Below are positions 1 through 9,850 of a stretch of 38,146 nt of DNA, one piece after another. This stretch comes from a bacterium (GTDB taxonomy: Bacteria > CLD3 > SB21): assembly GCA_019695335.1 (NCBI GenBank), contig JAIBAF010000033.1, positions 1 to 38,146 of the forward strand, in the 5' to 3' direction. Position numbers and translations under genes: made by a program. The stretch's first letter is position 1, and every line of letters starts with the position of its first letter. The notes under the pieces were generated by a model. The model made no database searches. It was not told the DNA's origin and saw only the letters and a program-made list of their open reading frames with translations.

Positions 1-3000
1 TCTCGTTGGATACGTTGACGATTGTCGATCCGTTGGATGGAAATACCAAGACGCTGACGGCACAAGACTCGGCAAAAATTCAATTAAATCTTTTTGCTCT
101 CGGTATGAGTGCGGATTCGCTGGTGGTATCCGATAGTTCCTATTTCAATCTTTATTATACCATGACAAATATAGGCAGTGCGGCATTAAGCGTGGATACA
201 GCTTTGGTGCGAATCGACCTGCCGACTTCGCCGATCATTTATCGCTTTCCATCCGGTGCAACGGATACGACGGTTTATGTAATATTAAATCAAACGGGCA
301 GCCTAACTTTGCGTTCTTACGATTCGACATTGGCTTTTGAATTAATACGCGCAACGCTTGATACCGGTAATGCGTCATTCCCGAGAGACGTTAATAATAA
401 TTTAAAATCATCTGTTTTGAACGTAATGGATACAGTCAATGTTCAAACCAGAAAAGTAGGTAATCTGACGATTACCGAATTAATACCGGTGGATCCAGCG
501 GGTGCATTAGACAACACTGTATCGTCGTTCCAGCAATTCACACTACGGGCAAAAGTGACCGGAATGTCGAGATTATCGAGCATTAAAGCGACGATCTCTT
601 TACCGGCCGAATTTGCTACGACAGACAGTTTGACCAAGGATATCATCCCTGCGGTCAGTGATACCAATTACGTGACATGGAGAATTTTTGCGAATAAAGA
701 TACGTCGGGAGTTTTCAATTTTAATGTTGCTGTTGGTGGTATTGATACCACGACGACGACAACGAAAGCCAGTTCGACCGCACTCACGATGACGTTGGTG
801 AGACGTGCGGACCTGTCGGTTGACTTGTTTATCTCCGCGCCTGTCGGAGCTACGGATGATACTTTATCCGCTAGTCAACAATTTGTTTTAAGTGCGATCG
901 TGACGAATAGCGGTCAGGCACAAGCGTCCGGAGGTCAATTGACTGTGACGTTGCCTGCAGGATTTACATTCAACGGTTCCCCGGCGACCCAGAACTTTAG
1001 CGTCGGATCGCAAGTGGATTGGAACGTTATTGCGACCAACGTTCCGAATTTCCTCAGCATTATCCAATCGCTTGATGATCAGCAGCGCTCATCCATATCA
1101 TCAGACAAGTTGCTGACAAAATCGTGGAGCAACGTACGCCTTATTGACATTGATTCAAAACAACTTTCGAATTCAACTGTCGCCAATCAGGCCGTTCAAG
1201 CGTTGTTGGTCATGGCGGCTACGGCGGATATCTATGTAGACGTAACAACGTTGCCCATCGATGAAAATTCAAGTACGGCAGCGCACTTCAGCCGCGTTAG
1301 CGATACGGTCAAGACAATCGTCGTTAGCCCAGCCGATTTTAATAATCTTGCCGTGACGTTCCCCGGCACACGTTCGGATACCATTTCCACCGATCAGGTA
1401 TTTACGGTGAAGGCTACTTTCCGTCAGTTGCGAGCTCTCACTGATCGTCAGGCCAGTATCGTCATCCCTACGAACTTAGGATATACTTTGGCTGATCAGG
1501 AAACAAGTGTGAAAATTATTGCCGATAATGATACGACGGTGCAATGGAGCGTCGTGGCGCCTAATGATATTAATGGTAATCAGCGTAACGATCTCATACG
1601 AGTATTTGTAAGTGGCGCGGATAAAAATACCGGAAGTGCTGAATCAGATTCCTTGGATCGTCAAATCGTTATTCAAACGCGGGCGAAACTAAGACTCGTA
1701 GCGGATATTGTCGAACCGCTTAGTGCAACCGACCGGTTTGTTTCTAGAGGTCAAACGTTTGTTATCAGGGCGAAAGTGATCAATGAAGGTTTTGCACGGA
1801 CTTCCAGTACCGGTGTTATATTGTTTGACGGCACTTCGCAAGATGTCACACCGCTTCATATTTTTAATGTGGGCGCCGACGGTGATACGTCATTCAACGG
1901 AACAACCAAAGACACAGTGCGTTGGTTTGTCACGGCGCCGGATACAGTTATATCGCAGCCACTGAGAATTCAGTTCAGAACGGATTCTTTACCGCGAGAT
2001 ATTAATAGCGGACTTCCGGCATTTTTGATAAATGAATTTTCAACCATCACTGTCTCGACCGAAAAGAAGACATTGAAAGTCACGCGCATCGTTACTGCAG
2101 TTGATACGACGAAAAAAGCTGCGCAGCCCGGCGAACGTATCGACAGTATGCTGGTGCTGAAACTTGAAAATATCGGCAGTACGGAAGGCAACAGCAGTGA
2201 AATTTTGACTCAGCGTTTTTGGTTTGTAGTAGAACAGTATGATGTAAGAAATCAGCGATACGAAAAACAAAACTGGAACACATTCCTTGATTCACTTTAC
2301 GTGATGCCATACGGGCAATCGTCAGTTATGGGACGAATTTTGAGTTCGTCGCCATCCGACACTGTTATTGTTCAAATTGATGATCAGATATTCCGTTCGT
2401 CGATCACAAAGTCCAATGCGATTGATCTTGAATATGGCCTTGCGACTAAAGTAGGTTCTCCGGATATCGTTTCGTTTACGGCAGTGTTGGCGCCGAACGG
2501 TCAAATTACAACCTCCAAAAATTTCCGAATCCGGCTTGTCGATATTGACGCGTTTGATTATGACAGTATCGGATCCGCTCGAGGGTTTTCAAATTCCGCT
2601 TCCTTCAATCCGTTAGATGTGGTCAATGAGCGCGGTAATCCTTTGGGTACGGATACAACCACTTATGTAACTCCACCGGTGCGGGTAATCGATCCCAACG
2701 GCGCCACCAACCAGCGGTTTGCCAATTATCCCAATCCGTTCGGCAGCAGCGAACGTCCGCGAACTACGTTTGTTTTTGTTCCACGTCAAAATGACGCGAA
2801 TACTGTGATTGAAATTTACACGCTCGCCGGTAATTTAGTTAAGAAAGTTCGCGGCAACAACGTAATCGCCGGTCAAATCAATGAGACATTTGTCTGGGAC
2901 GGCACCAACGACAATGGACAATTCGTACGTAATGGCGTTTATATAGCAATTATCAAATCGCAAGGTTTGAGCAAGTCGATGATCAAAGTAGTGGTTGCCC

Positions 3001-3005
3001 GATAA
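1..3005 (+). CDS. Large secreted repeat protein with C-terminal FlgD-Ig/T9SS-type sorting domain (5' partial)
   Basis: The reading frame is open to the left edge, so the true start lies outside the window; the TTG at position 6 is only the first in-frame start-like codon. The visible ~1000 residues hold several roughly 150-180-aa beta-rich units that resemble each other. Each opens with a line like LTITELIPVDPAGALDNTVS, ADLSVDLFISAPVGATDDTL or LRLVADIVEPLSATDRFVS, then a strand-rich stretch ending near an NxG/LPAGF turn, as in CARDB/DUF11-type Ig-like repeats of surface proteins. The last ~90 residues start with NYPNPF and contain a TLAGNLVKK strand and a WDGTNDNGQFVRNGVY segment, the hallmark of FlgD-Ig-like / type IX-type C-terminal domains in FCB-group bacteria. 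The likely role is an exported surface or adhesin protein. The ligand is unknown. Confidence 0.8.
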   Translation, partial: SLDTLTIVDPLDGNTKTLTAQDSAKIQLNLFALGMSADSLVVSDSSYFNLYYTMTNIGSAALSVDTALVRIDLPTSPIIYRFPSGATDTTVYVILNQTGSLTLRSYDSTLAFELIRATLDTGNASFPRDVNNNLKSSVLNVMDTVNVQTRKVGNLTITELIPVDPAGALDNTVSSFQQFTLRAKVTGMSRLSSIKATISLPAEFATTDSLTKDIIPAVSDTNYVTWRIFANKDTSGVFNFNVAVGGIDTTTTTTKASSTALTMTLVRRADLSVDLFISAPVGATDDTLSASQQFVLSAIVTNSGQAQASGGQLTVTLPAGFTFNGSPATQNFSVGSQVDWNVIATNVPNFLSIIQSLDDQQRSSISSDKLLTKSWSNVRLIDIDSKQLSNSTVANQAVQALLVMAATADIYVDVTTLPIDENSSTAAHFSRVSDTVKTIVVSPADFNNLAVTFPGTRSDTISTDQVFTVKATFRQLRALTDRQASIVIPTNLGYTLADQETSVKIIADNDTTVQWSVVAPNDINGNQRNDLIRVFVSGADKNTGSAESDSLDRQIVIQTRAKLRLVADIVEPLSATDRFVSRGQTFVIRAKVINEGFARTSSTGVILFDGTSQDVTPLHIFNVGADGDTSFNGTTKDTVRWFVTAPDTVISQPLRIQFRTDSLPRDINSGLPAFLINEFSTITVSTEKKTLKVTRIVTAVDTTKKAAQPGERIDSMLVLKLENIGSTEGNSSEILTQRFWFVVEQYDVRNQRYEKQNWNTFLDSLYVMPYGQSSVMGRILSSSPSDTVIVQIDDQIFRSSITKSNAIDLEYGLATKVGSPDIVSFTAVLAPNGQITTSKNFRIRLVDIDAFDYDSIGSARGFSNSASFNPLDVVNERGNPLGTDTTTYVTPPVRVIDPNGATNQRFANYPNPFGSSERPRTTFVFVPRQNDANTVIEIYTLAGNLVKKVRGNNVIAGQINETFVWDGTNDNGQFVRNGVYIAIIKSQGLSKSMIKVVVAR

Positions 3006-3007
3006 AG

Positions 3008-3046
3008 CTTGTTTGGGTCATGACTTTTTTTGTCATTCCGGACAAG
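3008..3046 (+). terminator. Weak imperfect hairpin after the surface-protein gene
   Basis: Just after the stop codon, ATGAC (3020-3024) and GTCAT (3032-3036) flank seven T residues. Outer arms CTTGT (3008-3012) and ACAAG (3042-3046) could extend the stem across mismatches. The T-run is in the loop rather than after the stem, so termination is only a possibility. Confidence 0.25.
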
Positions 3047-3082
3047 TGAAATGCTGATAAATTTAAAAAAACACACACAGCT

Positions 3083-3598
3083 ATGGATTCAACTATTTTT
3101 GAGCCTCTTCATTCTAATCCGCAGGTTCCGTCCTCACGTTTAGACAAAGTTATAGAACTGCTTTCTTTCATTCTGATGATTGGACTTTTGGCAATCATTA
3201 TGAAAATTTACCCTCACTTGCCCGCTAAAATTCCTAGTCACTTTACGATCAGCGGTGAAATTGATGGCTGGACTGAAAAGCAAGCTCTATGGGCTTTTAC
3301 AGGGATTGTATTCGCCTTATATCTGGGCCTGACGTGGCTTGCCCAAATGCCGCATCGGCTCAATTATCCCGGAGATGTCACTCAGGAAAACGCACCGTAT
3401 CAGTACGCGTTGGGTCGTACGATGCTTCGGCTGATCAAATTGGAAATTTTATTGATGTCGGCGGCAATTTCGGTTGAATTAATTTCCGTTGCGCAGGGCG
3501 GGGAAGTACATTACGGCGTTTATATCGCTCCAGTGTTTCTTGCGGCTATTTTGGCGACGGCATTATTTTTTGCTTATCGGTCGACCAAGATAAAATAA
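3083..3598 (+). CDS. DUF1648-type integral membrane protein
   Basis: This 171-aa protein has about four hydrophobic segments (near residues 24-44, 70-87, 115-135 and 145-165). Between the first two is the motif YPHLPAKIPSHFTISGEIDG, which matches the DUF1648 signature (a proline-rich stretch followed by H-F-x-x-x-G-x-x-D-G) found in small membrane proteins and in SdpI-type immunity proteins. The start ATG at 3083 has no obvious Shine-Dalgarno sequence. The gene stands alone between the surface protein and the helicase. The family assignment is fairly secure from the motif. The biochemical role is not known, and an SdpI-like immunity function should not be assumed. Confidence 0.75.
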   Translation: MDSTIFEPLHSNPQVPSSRLDKVIELLSFILMIGLLAIIMKIYPHLPAKIPSHFTISGEIDGWTEKQALWAFTGIVFALYLGLTWLAQMPHRLNYPGDVTQENAPYQYALGRTMLRLIKLEILLMSAAISVELISVAQGGEVHYGVYIAPVFLAAILATALFFAYRSTKIK

Positions 3599-3724
3599 TA
3601 ATCACCGGCTTGCATTTAAACTCCCCGTTTTATACATTGAGCCCTATTTAAAATAACCTCAGAATAATTTTGCTCCTTTTCATCGTGGTGTTACCGTGTA
3701 TGGAGGGAATGGGAACTTCCGCTC

Positions 3725-5995
3725 ATGTCACTGCCTTTTCTACAAGAATTAAATGAAGTCCAAAAAAACGCTGTGCGTGCAACTGATGGTCCGGTCTTGA
3801 TTTTGGCCGGCGCCGGGAGCGGTAAAACCAGCGTGCTTACGCGGCGTATTGCTTATCTGATAGCCGAAAAAAAAATAAGTCCGTTTTATATCCTGGCCGT
3901 GACGTTTACGAATAAAGCGGCTGAGGAGATGAAGCAACGGGTCGAAAAGCTTGTCGGCTCCGATTCCCGTAAAATATGGATCGGTACCTTCCATTCCATT
4001 TTTGGAAAAATCCTGCGCTTTGAAGCCGAAAAAATCGGATATGGAAAAAATTATACGATTTACGATTCCGATGATCAGCTCAATCTGATCAAGTCGACCA
4101 TGGAGTTTCTATCGATTTCGCAGGAAATGTATTCGCCGAACCTGATGCGAGCGAAAATAAGTCGCTCCAAAAATACTTTACAATCACCTTCACAAGCCAA
4201 ACGCACAGCCGATAATCCTATCGATGAGAAAGCTGCGATGGTATTTGAAGAATACGAGAAACGCCTCTTGCGTTCCAATGCGTTTGATTTTGACGACTTA
4301 ATTATCAAACCGATCGAATTATTTCAACAATATCCGGATGTGTTGGCATTTTACCAGGATAAATTTCGATTTATACATATTGATGAATACCAGGATACGA
4401 ATCGTGCTCAATATTTACTTATCAATATGCTTGCACAGAAGTACAAAAATATCTGCGTCGTTGGCGATGACGATCAATCGATTTACGGTTGGCGGCATGC
4501 CGATATCGGGAATATCCTGAATTTTGAAAAAGATTACCCCGGAACGCATGTATTTAAATTAGAACAGAATTACCGTTCGACTCAAAATATTCTCCGTGTT
4601 GCCAGCGAAGTCGTGCGCAATAATCTGATGCGCAAAGAAAAAACATTGTGGACGCAAAAAGCTGCCGGCGAACTGATCACGGTCTTTGAATGTGAAGACG
4701 ACCGCATGGAGGCGCAAGTCATCGTCGATACGATCAAAACGAGTATTCACAAAGAAAAAAGAAAATTTTGTGATTTTGCCATTTTGTGCCGGACCAATGC
4801 ACAAACCCGCGTCATCGAAGACGCGCTTCGCCAGCATGCCTTGCCATATGTGATTGTCGGCGGTGTGCGTTTTTATGAACGTAAGGAAATCAAAGATATC
4901 CTGGCCTATCTTAAAGTCATTGCCAATCCAGCAGATACCATTAGTCTCGACCGAATTATCAATTTTCCTCCGAGAGGTATCGGCAAAACAACGACCGATA
5001 AACTTGAAGATTTTGCCATGTCGCAAAATCAACCGCTCTTTAGTGCGCTTACAAAAGTTCGAGAATTCGGAACCGGTTGGCTGCAGGAGCGTGCGATTAC
5101 GAGTATTCAGGGTTTTTGCGACATGATCAAAAAATACCGCGATCTCAATGAACACATGTCGCTAAGCGAGTGGGTCCGGATACTAATAGAAGAAATCGGT
5201 TTATTGAAAATGTATAAACAGGAAAATACTATCGAGTCGATCAGTCGTTACGAGAATGTGATCGAATTCATGAATGCGATCAGCGATTTTTCAATGAAAT
5301 TCGACCGTTCACAAACCGATGAAAGTATGCTGGATGCATTTCTGAAAGAGGTTACGCTTGTAACCGACGTCGATCAGTATGACGAAAGAAAAAATGCCGT
5401 TACGATCATGACAATCCATGCGTCCAAAGGTTTGGAATTTCCGGTTGTATTTGTTGCGGGGCTTGAAGAAGGTTTGTTTCCTATTGAAAGCTCGATAGAA
5501 TATCCGCATCAATTGGAAGAAGAGCGAAGACTGTTTTACGTGAGTACGACGCGCGCACAAAAAGATCTGTACTTGTGTTTTGCCAAGCGGCGTATGCGTT
5601 TCAACCAGATTTATCGAACCATGGCGTCGCGTTTCGTCAATGAAGTTCCGGCCGATCTCGTCAAATGGGAAAAGCGCACCCGTTATGCCGTCAATGAAGA
5701 TGAGGCGATCCGGGAGTTTTTTGCCGACAGCGATCGTAGCGGGGTTCGTCATCATACGCGAAAAAATAATGGCCGCGGTAAAAGTATTGCCGGTATGACG
5801 GATGAATTGATAAGCAAAGCTGCCGCCAAGACGCAAAATTTCCAGATCGGTCAGACCGTTGTGCATGCGACATTCGGCAAAGGAAAAATTCTGGAAATGG
5901 ATGGTTTCGGAGAGCAGCAAAAATTAACGATTCAATTCGAAGACGGTACCGAACGGCGGCTGGTCGTCAAATTTGCAAACCTGATGATCCGTTAA
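3725..5995 (+). CDS. uvrD: UvrD/PcrA-family ATP-dependent DNA helicase
   Basis: This 756-aa superfamily-1A 3'-5' DNA helicase has all the expected motifs in order: Q-motif region LNEVQKNAV, Walker A AGAGSGKT at residues 28-35, Walker B DEYQDTN, motif III GDDDQSIYGWRHA, motif IV LEQNYRST, motif V TIHASKGLEF and motif VI EERRLFYVSTTRA. The last ~55 residues (from FQIGQTVVHATFGKG) form the small C-terminal domain found in PcrA/UvrD that contacts RNA polymerase. Length is normal for the family (about 720-770 aa). UvrD and PcrA names cannot be separated without a tree. The role is nucleotide excision and mismatch repair, removal of stalled polymerase, and rolling-circle replication support. A GGAGGG lies 17 nt before the ATG, further than usual. 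Confidence 0.95.
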   Translation: MSLPFLQELNEVQKNAVRATDGPVLILAGAGSGKTSVLTRRIAYLIAEKKISPFYILAVTFTNKAAEEMKQRVEKLVGSDSRKIWIGTFHSIFGKILRFEAEKIGYGKNYTIYDSDDQLNLIKSTMEFLSISQEMYSPNLMRAKISRSKNTLQSPSQAKRTADNPIDEKAAMVFEEYEKRLLRSNAFDFDDLIIKPIELFQQYPDVLAFYQDKFRFIHIDEYQDTNRAQYLLINMLAQKYKNICVVGDDDQSIYGWRHADIGNILNFEKDYPGTHVFKLEQNYRSTQNILRVASEVVRNNLMRKEKTLWTQKAAGELITVFECEDDRMEAQVIVDTIKTSIHKEKRKFCDFAILCRTNAQTRVIEDALRQHALPYVIVGGVRFYERKEIKDILAYLKVIANPADTISLDRIINFPPRGIGKTTTDKLEDFAMSQNQPLFSALTKVREFGTGWLQERAITSIQGFCDMIKKYRDLNEHMSLSEWVRILIEEIGLLKMYKQENTIESISRYENVIEFMNAISDFSMKFDRSQTDESMLDAFLKEVTLVTDVDQYDERKNAVTIMTIHASKGLEFPVVFVAGLEEGLFPIESSIEYPHQLEEERRLFYVSTTRAQKDLYLCFAKRRMRFNQIYRTMASRFVNEVPADLVKWEKRTRYAVNEDEAIREFFADSDRSGVRHHTRKNNGRGKSIAGMTDELISKAAAKTQNFQIGQTVVHATFGKGKILEMDGFGEQQKLTIQFEDGTERRLVVKFANLMIR

Positions 5996-6073
5996 AAAAT
6001 AGTATTCATTTTTTTATTGCTCATCGTATATTACAACTCTCTGCCTGCGTGAATTTTAATCGGAGGTTGATCT

Positions 6074-9000
6074 ATGACTATCGACAGAACGGGGAGAGGG
6101 ATTATCGTTATTCTAAATTTTTGGCTGATCGCTTTTTCGTTACAGGCACAAGTCAGCAACTCGGATACGGACTTTCTGTATGCCCGTAAGTTGTATGACG
6201 ATAAACTCTATTCGTTATCGGCTCAGGAATTTTCACGATTTATCAAAAACTATCCTTCCGATGCCCGTGTACCAGATGCCCGTTACTATTCCGGCATGTC
6301 GTTTTTCAACAGCGCGTTGTACGAAAATGCACGACGCGATTTTCAATTTTTAGCCATCGATTTCCCTAAGGACAAACGGGCGCCGGAAGCCTGGGAAAAA
6401 GTAGCGGAATGTTATGCTGCACTGGGCGATTATGCCGCCGCGGCCAACTCATTGTCGAGTATTGTGACATTTTATCCGGATGCTCCCAATGCGATCCGCT
6501 CGGTACTTCAATCGAGCGATTATTTTATCAAAGCGGGCGATACGCGCAGCGCAAAAGATAAATTGCAAAAATTGATTGCCGATCGTCCCGACATTCCGGA
6601 GGTGCATCAGGCTCGGTTGAAATTGGCTCAGTTATTTAAATCCGAGCAAAATTATACACAGGCGTTGCTGGAATTGCAGAACGTGATCGATAAGGCTAAA
6701 GATCCTGAACTTGGCGCATCGGCCACCTACGAAAAAGCACAAATCAGCGAGATTCTTGGCAAATCGGATGATGCCCGCGTCGGGTATGTGAAATTGATCA
6801 ATCGGTATGCCAAGACAAAAATGGCGCCGTACGGAATGTTTGAAATGGGAAGCATTCTTTTGCGGGAGAAAAACTTTACCGAGGCTAAAAAAATGTTTGA
6901 AAACGCTTCGGTTTCTGTCGTGGCAACGGTGTCTTTGAAGAATGCCGCACTCATGGAAATCGGCGATATTTATTTTACAACGGCCCAATACGATCAAGCT
7001 GTAAAAACCTATGAATCGCTGGCCGGATCTGCAGCCGATTCGCTTCAGACACTCGAAGCGGCATTCAAGCTTGGATTGGCCTATGAACGAATCAATAACC
7101 TGTCTAAAGCCAATGACCGTTATCTTTCTATTATCGATACGTATGGACAACATTCGAGTACATTTAAATATGTTTCGCTTGCGTATCTTAAGTTGGCCAT
7201 TAATTATGAAGCGTTGAAAAAATTCCGCGAAGCCGCCGCCTATTACGATCTTTTCATTAAAGTATTTCCGAAATATGAGAAACTTGATCGCGTGTACTAC
7301 CGGCGAGCACGGCTTTTACAATCCGAGCTCAAAGATTACCAGGAAGCTTTGTTGACTTATTCGGCGATGAATCGATTTTATCCGAAAAGCCGGTTGAGCG
7401 ATCAAGGTCAATTTTATCTCGGCAAAGCTTATGCGCAGAACGGGCAAATTGACAATGCCGAGACGATTTTCAGCCAATTTAAGTTAGATTTCCCCGGCAG
7501 TGAATTGATTGTGAACGCTGAAGCGGAATTAGAATATTTAAAAAATTATTTTGGAGGCAGTAGTTCCAACGAAACATTGGAAAGCATTATTTATCTGCTT
7601 GGGAGTGTAATTGAAGAAAGACCGAAAGATCAGGTCTCATTTGCTTACGGTAAATTATTTTTTGATCAACTGAAAGATTACAAAGGTGCGGCGGCTCTTT
7701 TCCGGAAAGTGCAGGCTGTCACCAAAGACCGGGACCTGCAGGAAGACGCATCCTATTACACGGCATTGTCTTTTGATAAACTTTCGAAAAAAACAGCCGA
7801 ATTTAAATCATACGCTGACAGCGCCGTAGCGGAGTTTAAACTATTGACCGGCGGTAAGTATGCCGACATTGCAGCTTTGTCAATTGTTGAGCATAGTTTA
7901 GAGAATATAAACGATGTCAAAGAGCGTGCTCTGAAAAGTAAAGCTTATTACGCCGGCCTTTTAGACCGTTATCCGGCCAGCGCTTTACGTGATCAAATGT
8001 TACTGAAACTCGGTCAGTCACTTTGGGAACTTGGTGATATCAAACCCAAGGCTGAAGTTAAAGATGGTAAGGCGGATAAAAATAAAAAAGATTCTACCGT
8101 AACAAAAAAGCAATTTGATTCCGCCATCGATTGTTTCGATGAAATTATTCGTTCGTATCCTTCAAGCTCTGTTATCGATGATGCGTATTTTAAACGATTG
8201 TTGTGCCTGACTGTTATAGGGCAAACCGATGATCTAAACAAAGGGCTCAACGATTATTTAGGCGGATTTTCAAGAGGCAAATACGTCGCCAATGCCAAAT
8301 ACATGCAGGCGCGCATCAAAGAACAGAAACGTGAATATGCTGCCGCGATTGTTATCTACAATGAATTGATCAATCAATATTATTATACGGTTTTCGCAGA
8401 CAGCGCCGCGCAAGGCATTGGTAATAATTATCTGTTGACACAGCAATATGAATCAGCCATCGCAGCGTATCAAAATAGTTTACAGCTTGATAAGGACGAA
8501 TTTGCCGATATTGATATTTTGAATGTCCAGGCAACGCCGCATAATCCGATCGATTATAAAATTGCATTGTCGTATGAAAAGCTGAACAATATTACACGGG
8601 CGGTGGAATATTACGAATCGTATTTATTCCCGGATAAAAAAGGCGACTTTGCTCCGCAGGCTTTGTTTGCTCTTGGAAAAATCTACGAGGACAAGCAGGA
8701 CCGTCTTAATGCTATAAGATATTACGGTACGTTAAGCGACGGATATCCCAATTCCGAACTGGGTTTTAATGCGCTCAATCGTATTGCAGAAATTCAGTTT
8801 GAAGCGCAAAATTATGCCGATGCAAAAAAAGCTTATCAAGTGTTGTCAAAATTATCGAAAAATAATTCGGAACAGGTGATCCTCGATTCAAGGGCCATTA
8901 TTTGTACGTATCGGCTGGGAACGGTGAATTTAACTACTGAAATGGAAAAGGCCTTCAATAAGAAGTACGAAAAAGATAAAAACCTTAAGATGCTTCTGTA

Positions 9001-9850
9001 TAATGCCAATGCGGAATTTCTGTACGAATTAGGCCATTATTATCAATATGACAAATTGAAATACGAACCGGCTTTGAAAACTTATAAAGATCTGCTCGAT
9101 GATTATAAAAATGTGGGTATTGCGGCTGATGCCTTATTTGAAATGGGCGTGATTCGTTTTAATGAAGGCAAGAGCAAGGAGGGATTCGAGATTTTTCAGC
9201 AGATTCCGCAAAAATATCCCGACAGCGAGATTCTTCCCAAAGTGTATTTGCGTTCAGCCATTGAGGCGTTTAAGTTAGAACAAGTGCAGACAGCCATCGA
9301 TGCTTGTAAAATTGCATTGCAGCATCCTAAGATCAAACCACAGGATGCTAAAGTTGGAACGGATTTCCTGATCAAGGTTTACAAAGCCGCTGGATTCTAT
9401 GAAAATGCATTGTTGCTCATTCAGCAATATCTTGACCGATTTCCCGACGACGAACCGGCGAATTTATTTTCCAAGCGTATCGACATTGGTGTCATGCATA
9501 AAAACCTCAAAGCCTACGATCGTGCAATCGAATATCTGAAAGATCTTATCAAAACCGCATCCGGAGAAGATGAAGCTGAAATTCAATACAATATTGCCGA
9601 AACGTATTTCGCCATGGGAAATTTCGAACAGGCGCTTTTGGAATATTTACGCATTCCGTATCTGACCTTGGGAACTAAATTTGACTGGGCGACGGCGGCC
9701 AAAAGCCAGGCGGCGGAATGTTATGTGAAGCTCGCCAAGTATTCTGAAGCTATTGCCATGTATGATGAGATCATGAAAAAGCACGGTACGAACAGTGAAT
9801 ACGGACGTTTTGCGAAAAATCGTATTGACGAAATCAGGAAAATGAAATAA
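6074..9850 (+). CDS. Giant exported tetratricopeptide-repeat protein (BamD/YbgF-like repeats)
   Basis: This 1258-aa protein starts at an ATG preceded by CGGAGG at 6061-6066. The first ~26 residues form a signal peptide (basic start, hydrophobic core, cleavage plausible after LQAQ). The rest is almost entirely TPR helices of the outer-membrane type, with recurrent FxxxYP and Y/F-x-x-A motifs: FSRFIKNYPSDARVPDARYY, FLAIDFPKD, FDEIIRSYPSSSVIDDAYF and IFQQIPQKYPDSE. Such repeats are typical of BamD, YbgF/CpoB and gliding-motility or cell-envelope scaffolds in FCB bacteria. A charged insert near residues 655-680 (KAEVKDGKADKNKKD) interrupts the repeats. The stop codon overlaps the start of the next gene by 1 nt (TAATG), so the two are translationally coupled. 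It is most likely a periplasmic or outer-membrane-associated scaffold. Its partner is unknown. Confidence 0.85.
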   Translation: MTIDRTGRGIIVILNFWLIAFSLQAQVSNSDTDFLYARKLYDDKLYSLSAQEFSRFIKNYPSDARVPDARYYSGMSFFNSALYENARRDFQFLAIDFPKDKRAPEAWEKVAECYAALGDYAAAANSLSSIVTFYPDAPNAIRSVLQSSDYFIKAGDTRSAKDKLQKLIADRPDIPEVHQARLKLAQLFKSEQNYTQALLELQNVIDKAKDPELGASATYEKAQISEILGKSDDARVGYVKLINRYAKTKMAPYGMFEMGSILLREKNFTEAKKMFENASVSVVATVSLKNAALMEIGDIYFTTAQYDQAVKTYESLAGSAADSLQTLEAAFKLGLAYERINNLSKANDRYLSIIDTYGQHSSTFKYVSLAYLKLAINYEALKKFREAAAYYDLFIKVFPKYEKLDRVYYRRARLLQSELKDYQEALLTYSAMNRFYPKSRLSDQGQFYLGKAYAQNGQIDNAETIFSQFKLDFPGSELIVNAEAELEYLKNYFGGSSSNETLESIIYLLGSVIEERPKDQVSFAYGKLFFDQLKDYKGAAALFRKVQAVTKDRDLQEDASYYTALSFDKLSKKTAEFKSYADSAVAEFKLLTGGKYADIAALSIVEHSLENINDVKERALKSKAYYAGLLDRYPASALRDQMLLKLGQSLWELGDIKPKAEVKDGKADKNKKDSTVTKKQFDSAIDCFDEIIRSYPSSSVIDDAYFKRLLCLTVIGQTDDLNKGLNDYLGGFSRGKYVANAKYMQARIKEQKREYAAAIVIYNELINQYYYTVFADSAAQGIGNNYLLTQQYESAIAAYQNSLQLDKDEFADIDILNVQATPHNPIDYKIALSYEKLNNITRAVEYYESYLFPDKKGDFAPQALFALGKIYEDKQDRLNAIRYYGTLSDGYPNSELGFNALNRIAEIQFEAQNYADAKKAYQVLSKLSKNNSEQVILDSRAIICTYRLGTVNLTTEMEKAFNKKYEKDKNLKMLLYNANAEFLYELGHYYQYDKLKYEPALKTYKDLLDDYKNVGIAADALFEMGVIRFNEGKSKEGFEIFQQIPQKYPDSEILPKVYLRSAIEAFKLEQVQTAIDACKIALQHPKIKPQDAKVGTDFLIKVYKAAGFYENALLLIQQYLDRFPDDEPANLFSKRIDIGVMHKNLKAYDRAIEYLKDLIKTASGEDEAEIQYNIAETYFAMGNFEQALLEYLRIPYLTLGTKFDWATAAKSQAAECYVKLAKYSEAIAMYDEIMKKHGTNSEYGRFAKNRIDEIRKMK

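Noticed and set aside
4559-5920. Long minus-strand open frames (198 and 203 aa) inside the helicase gene
   Set aside because: They are antisense shadows of a fully conserved helicase frame and have no recognisable domains.
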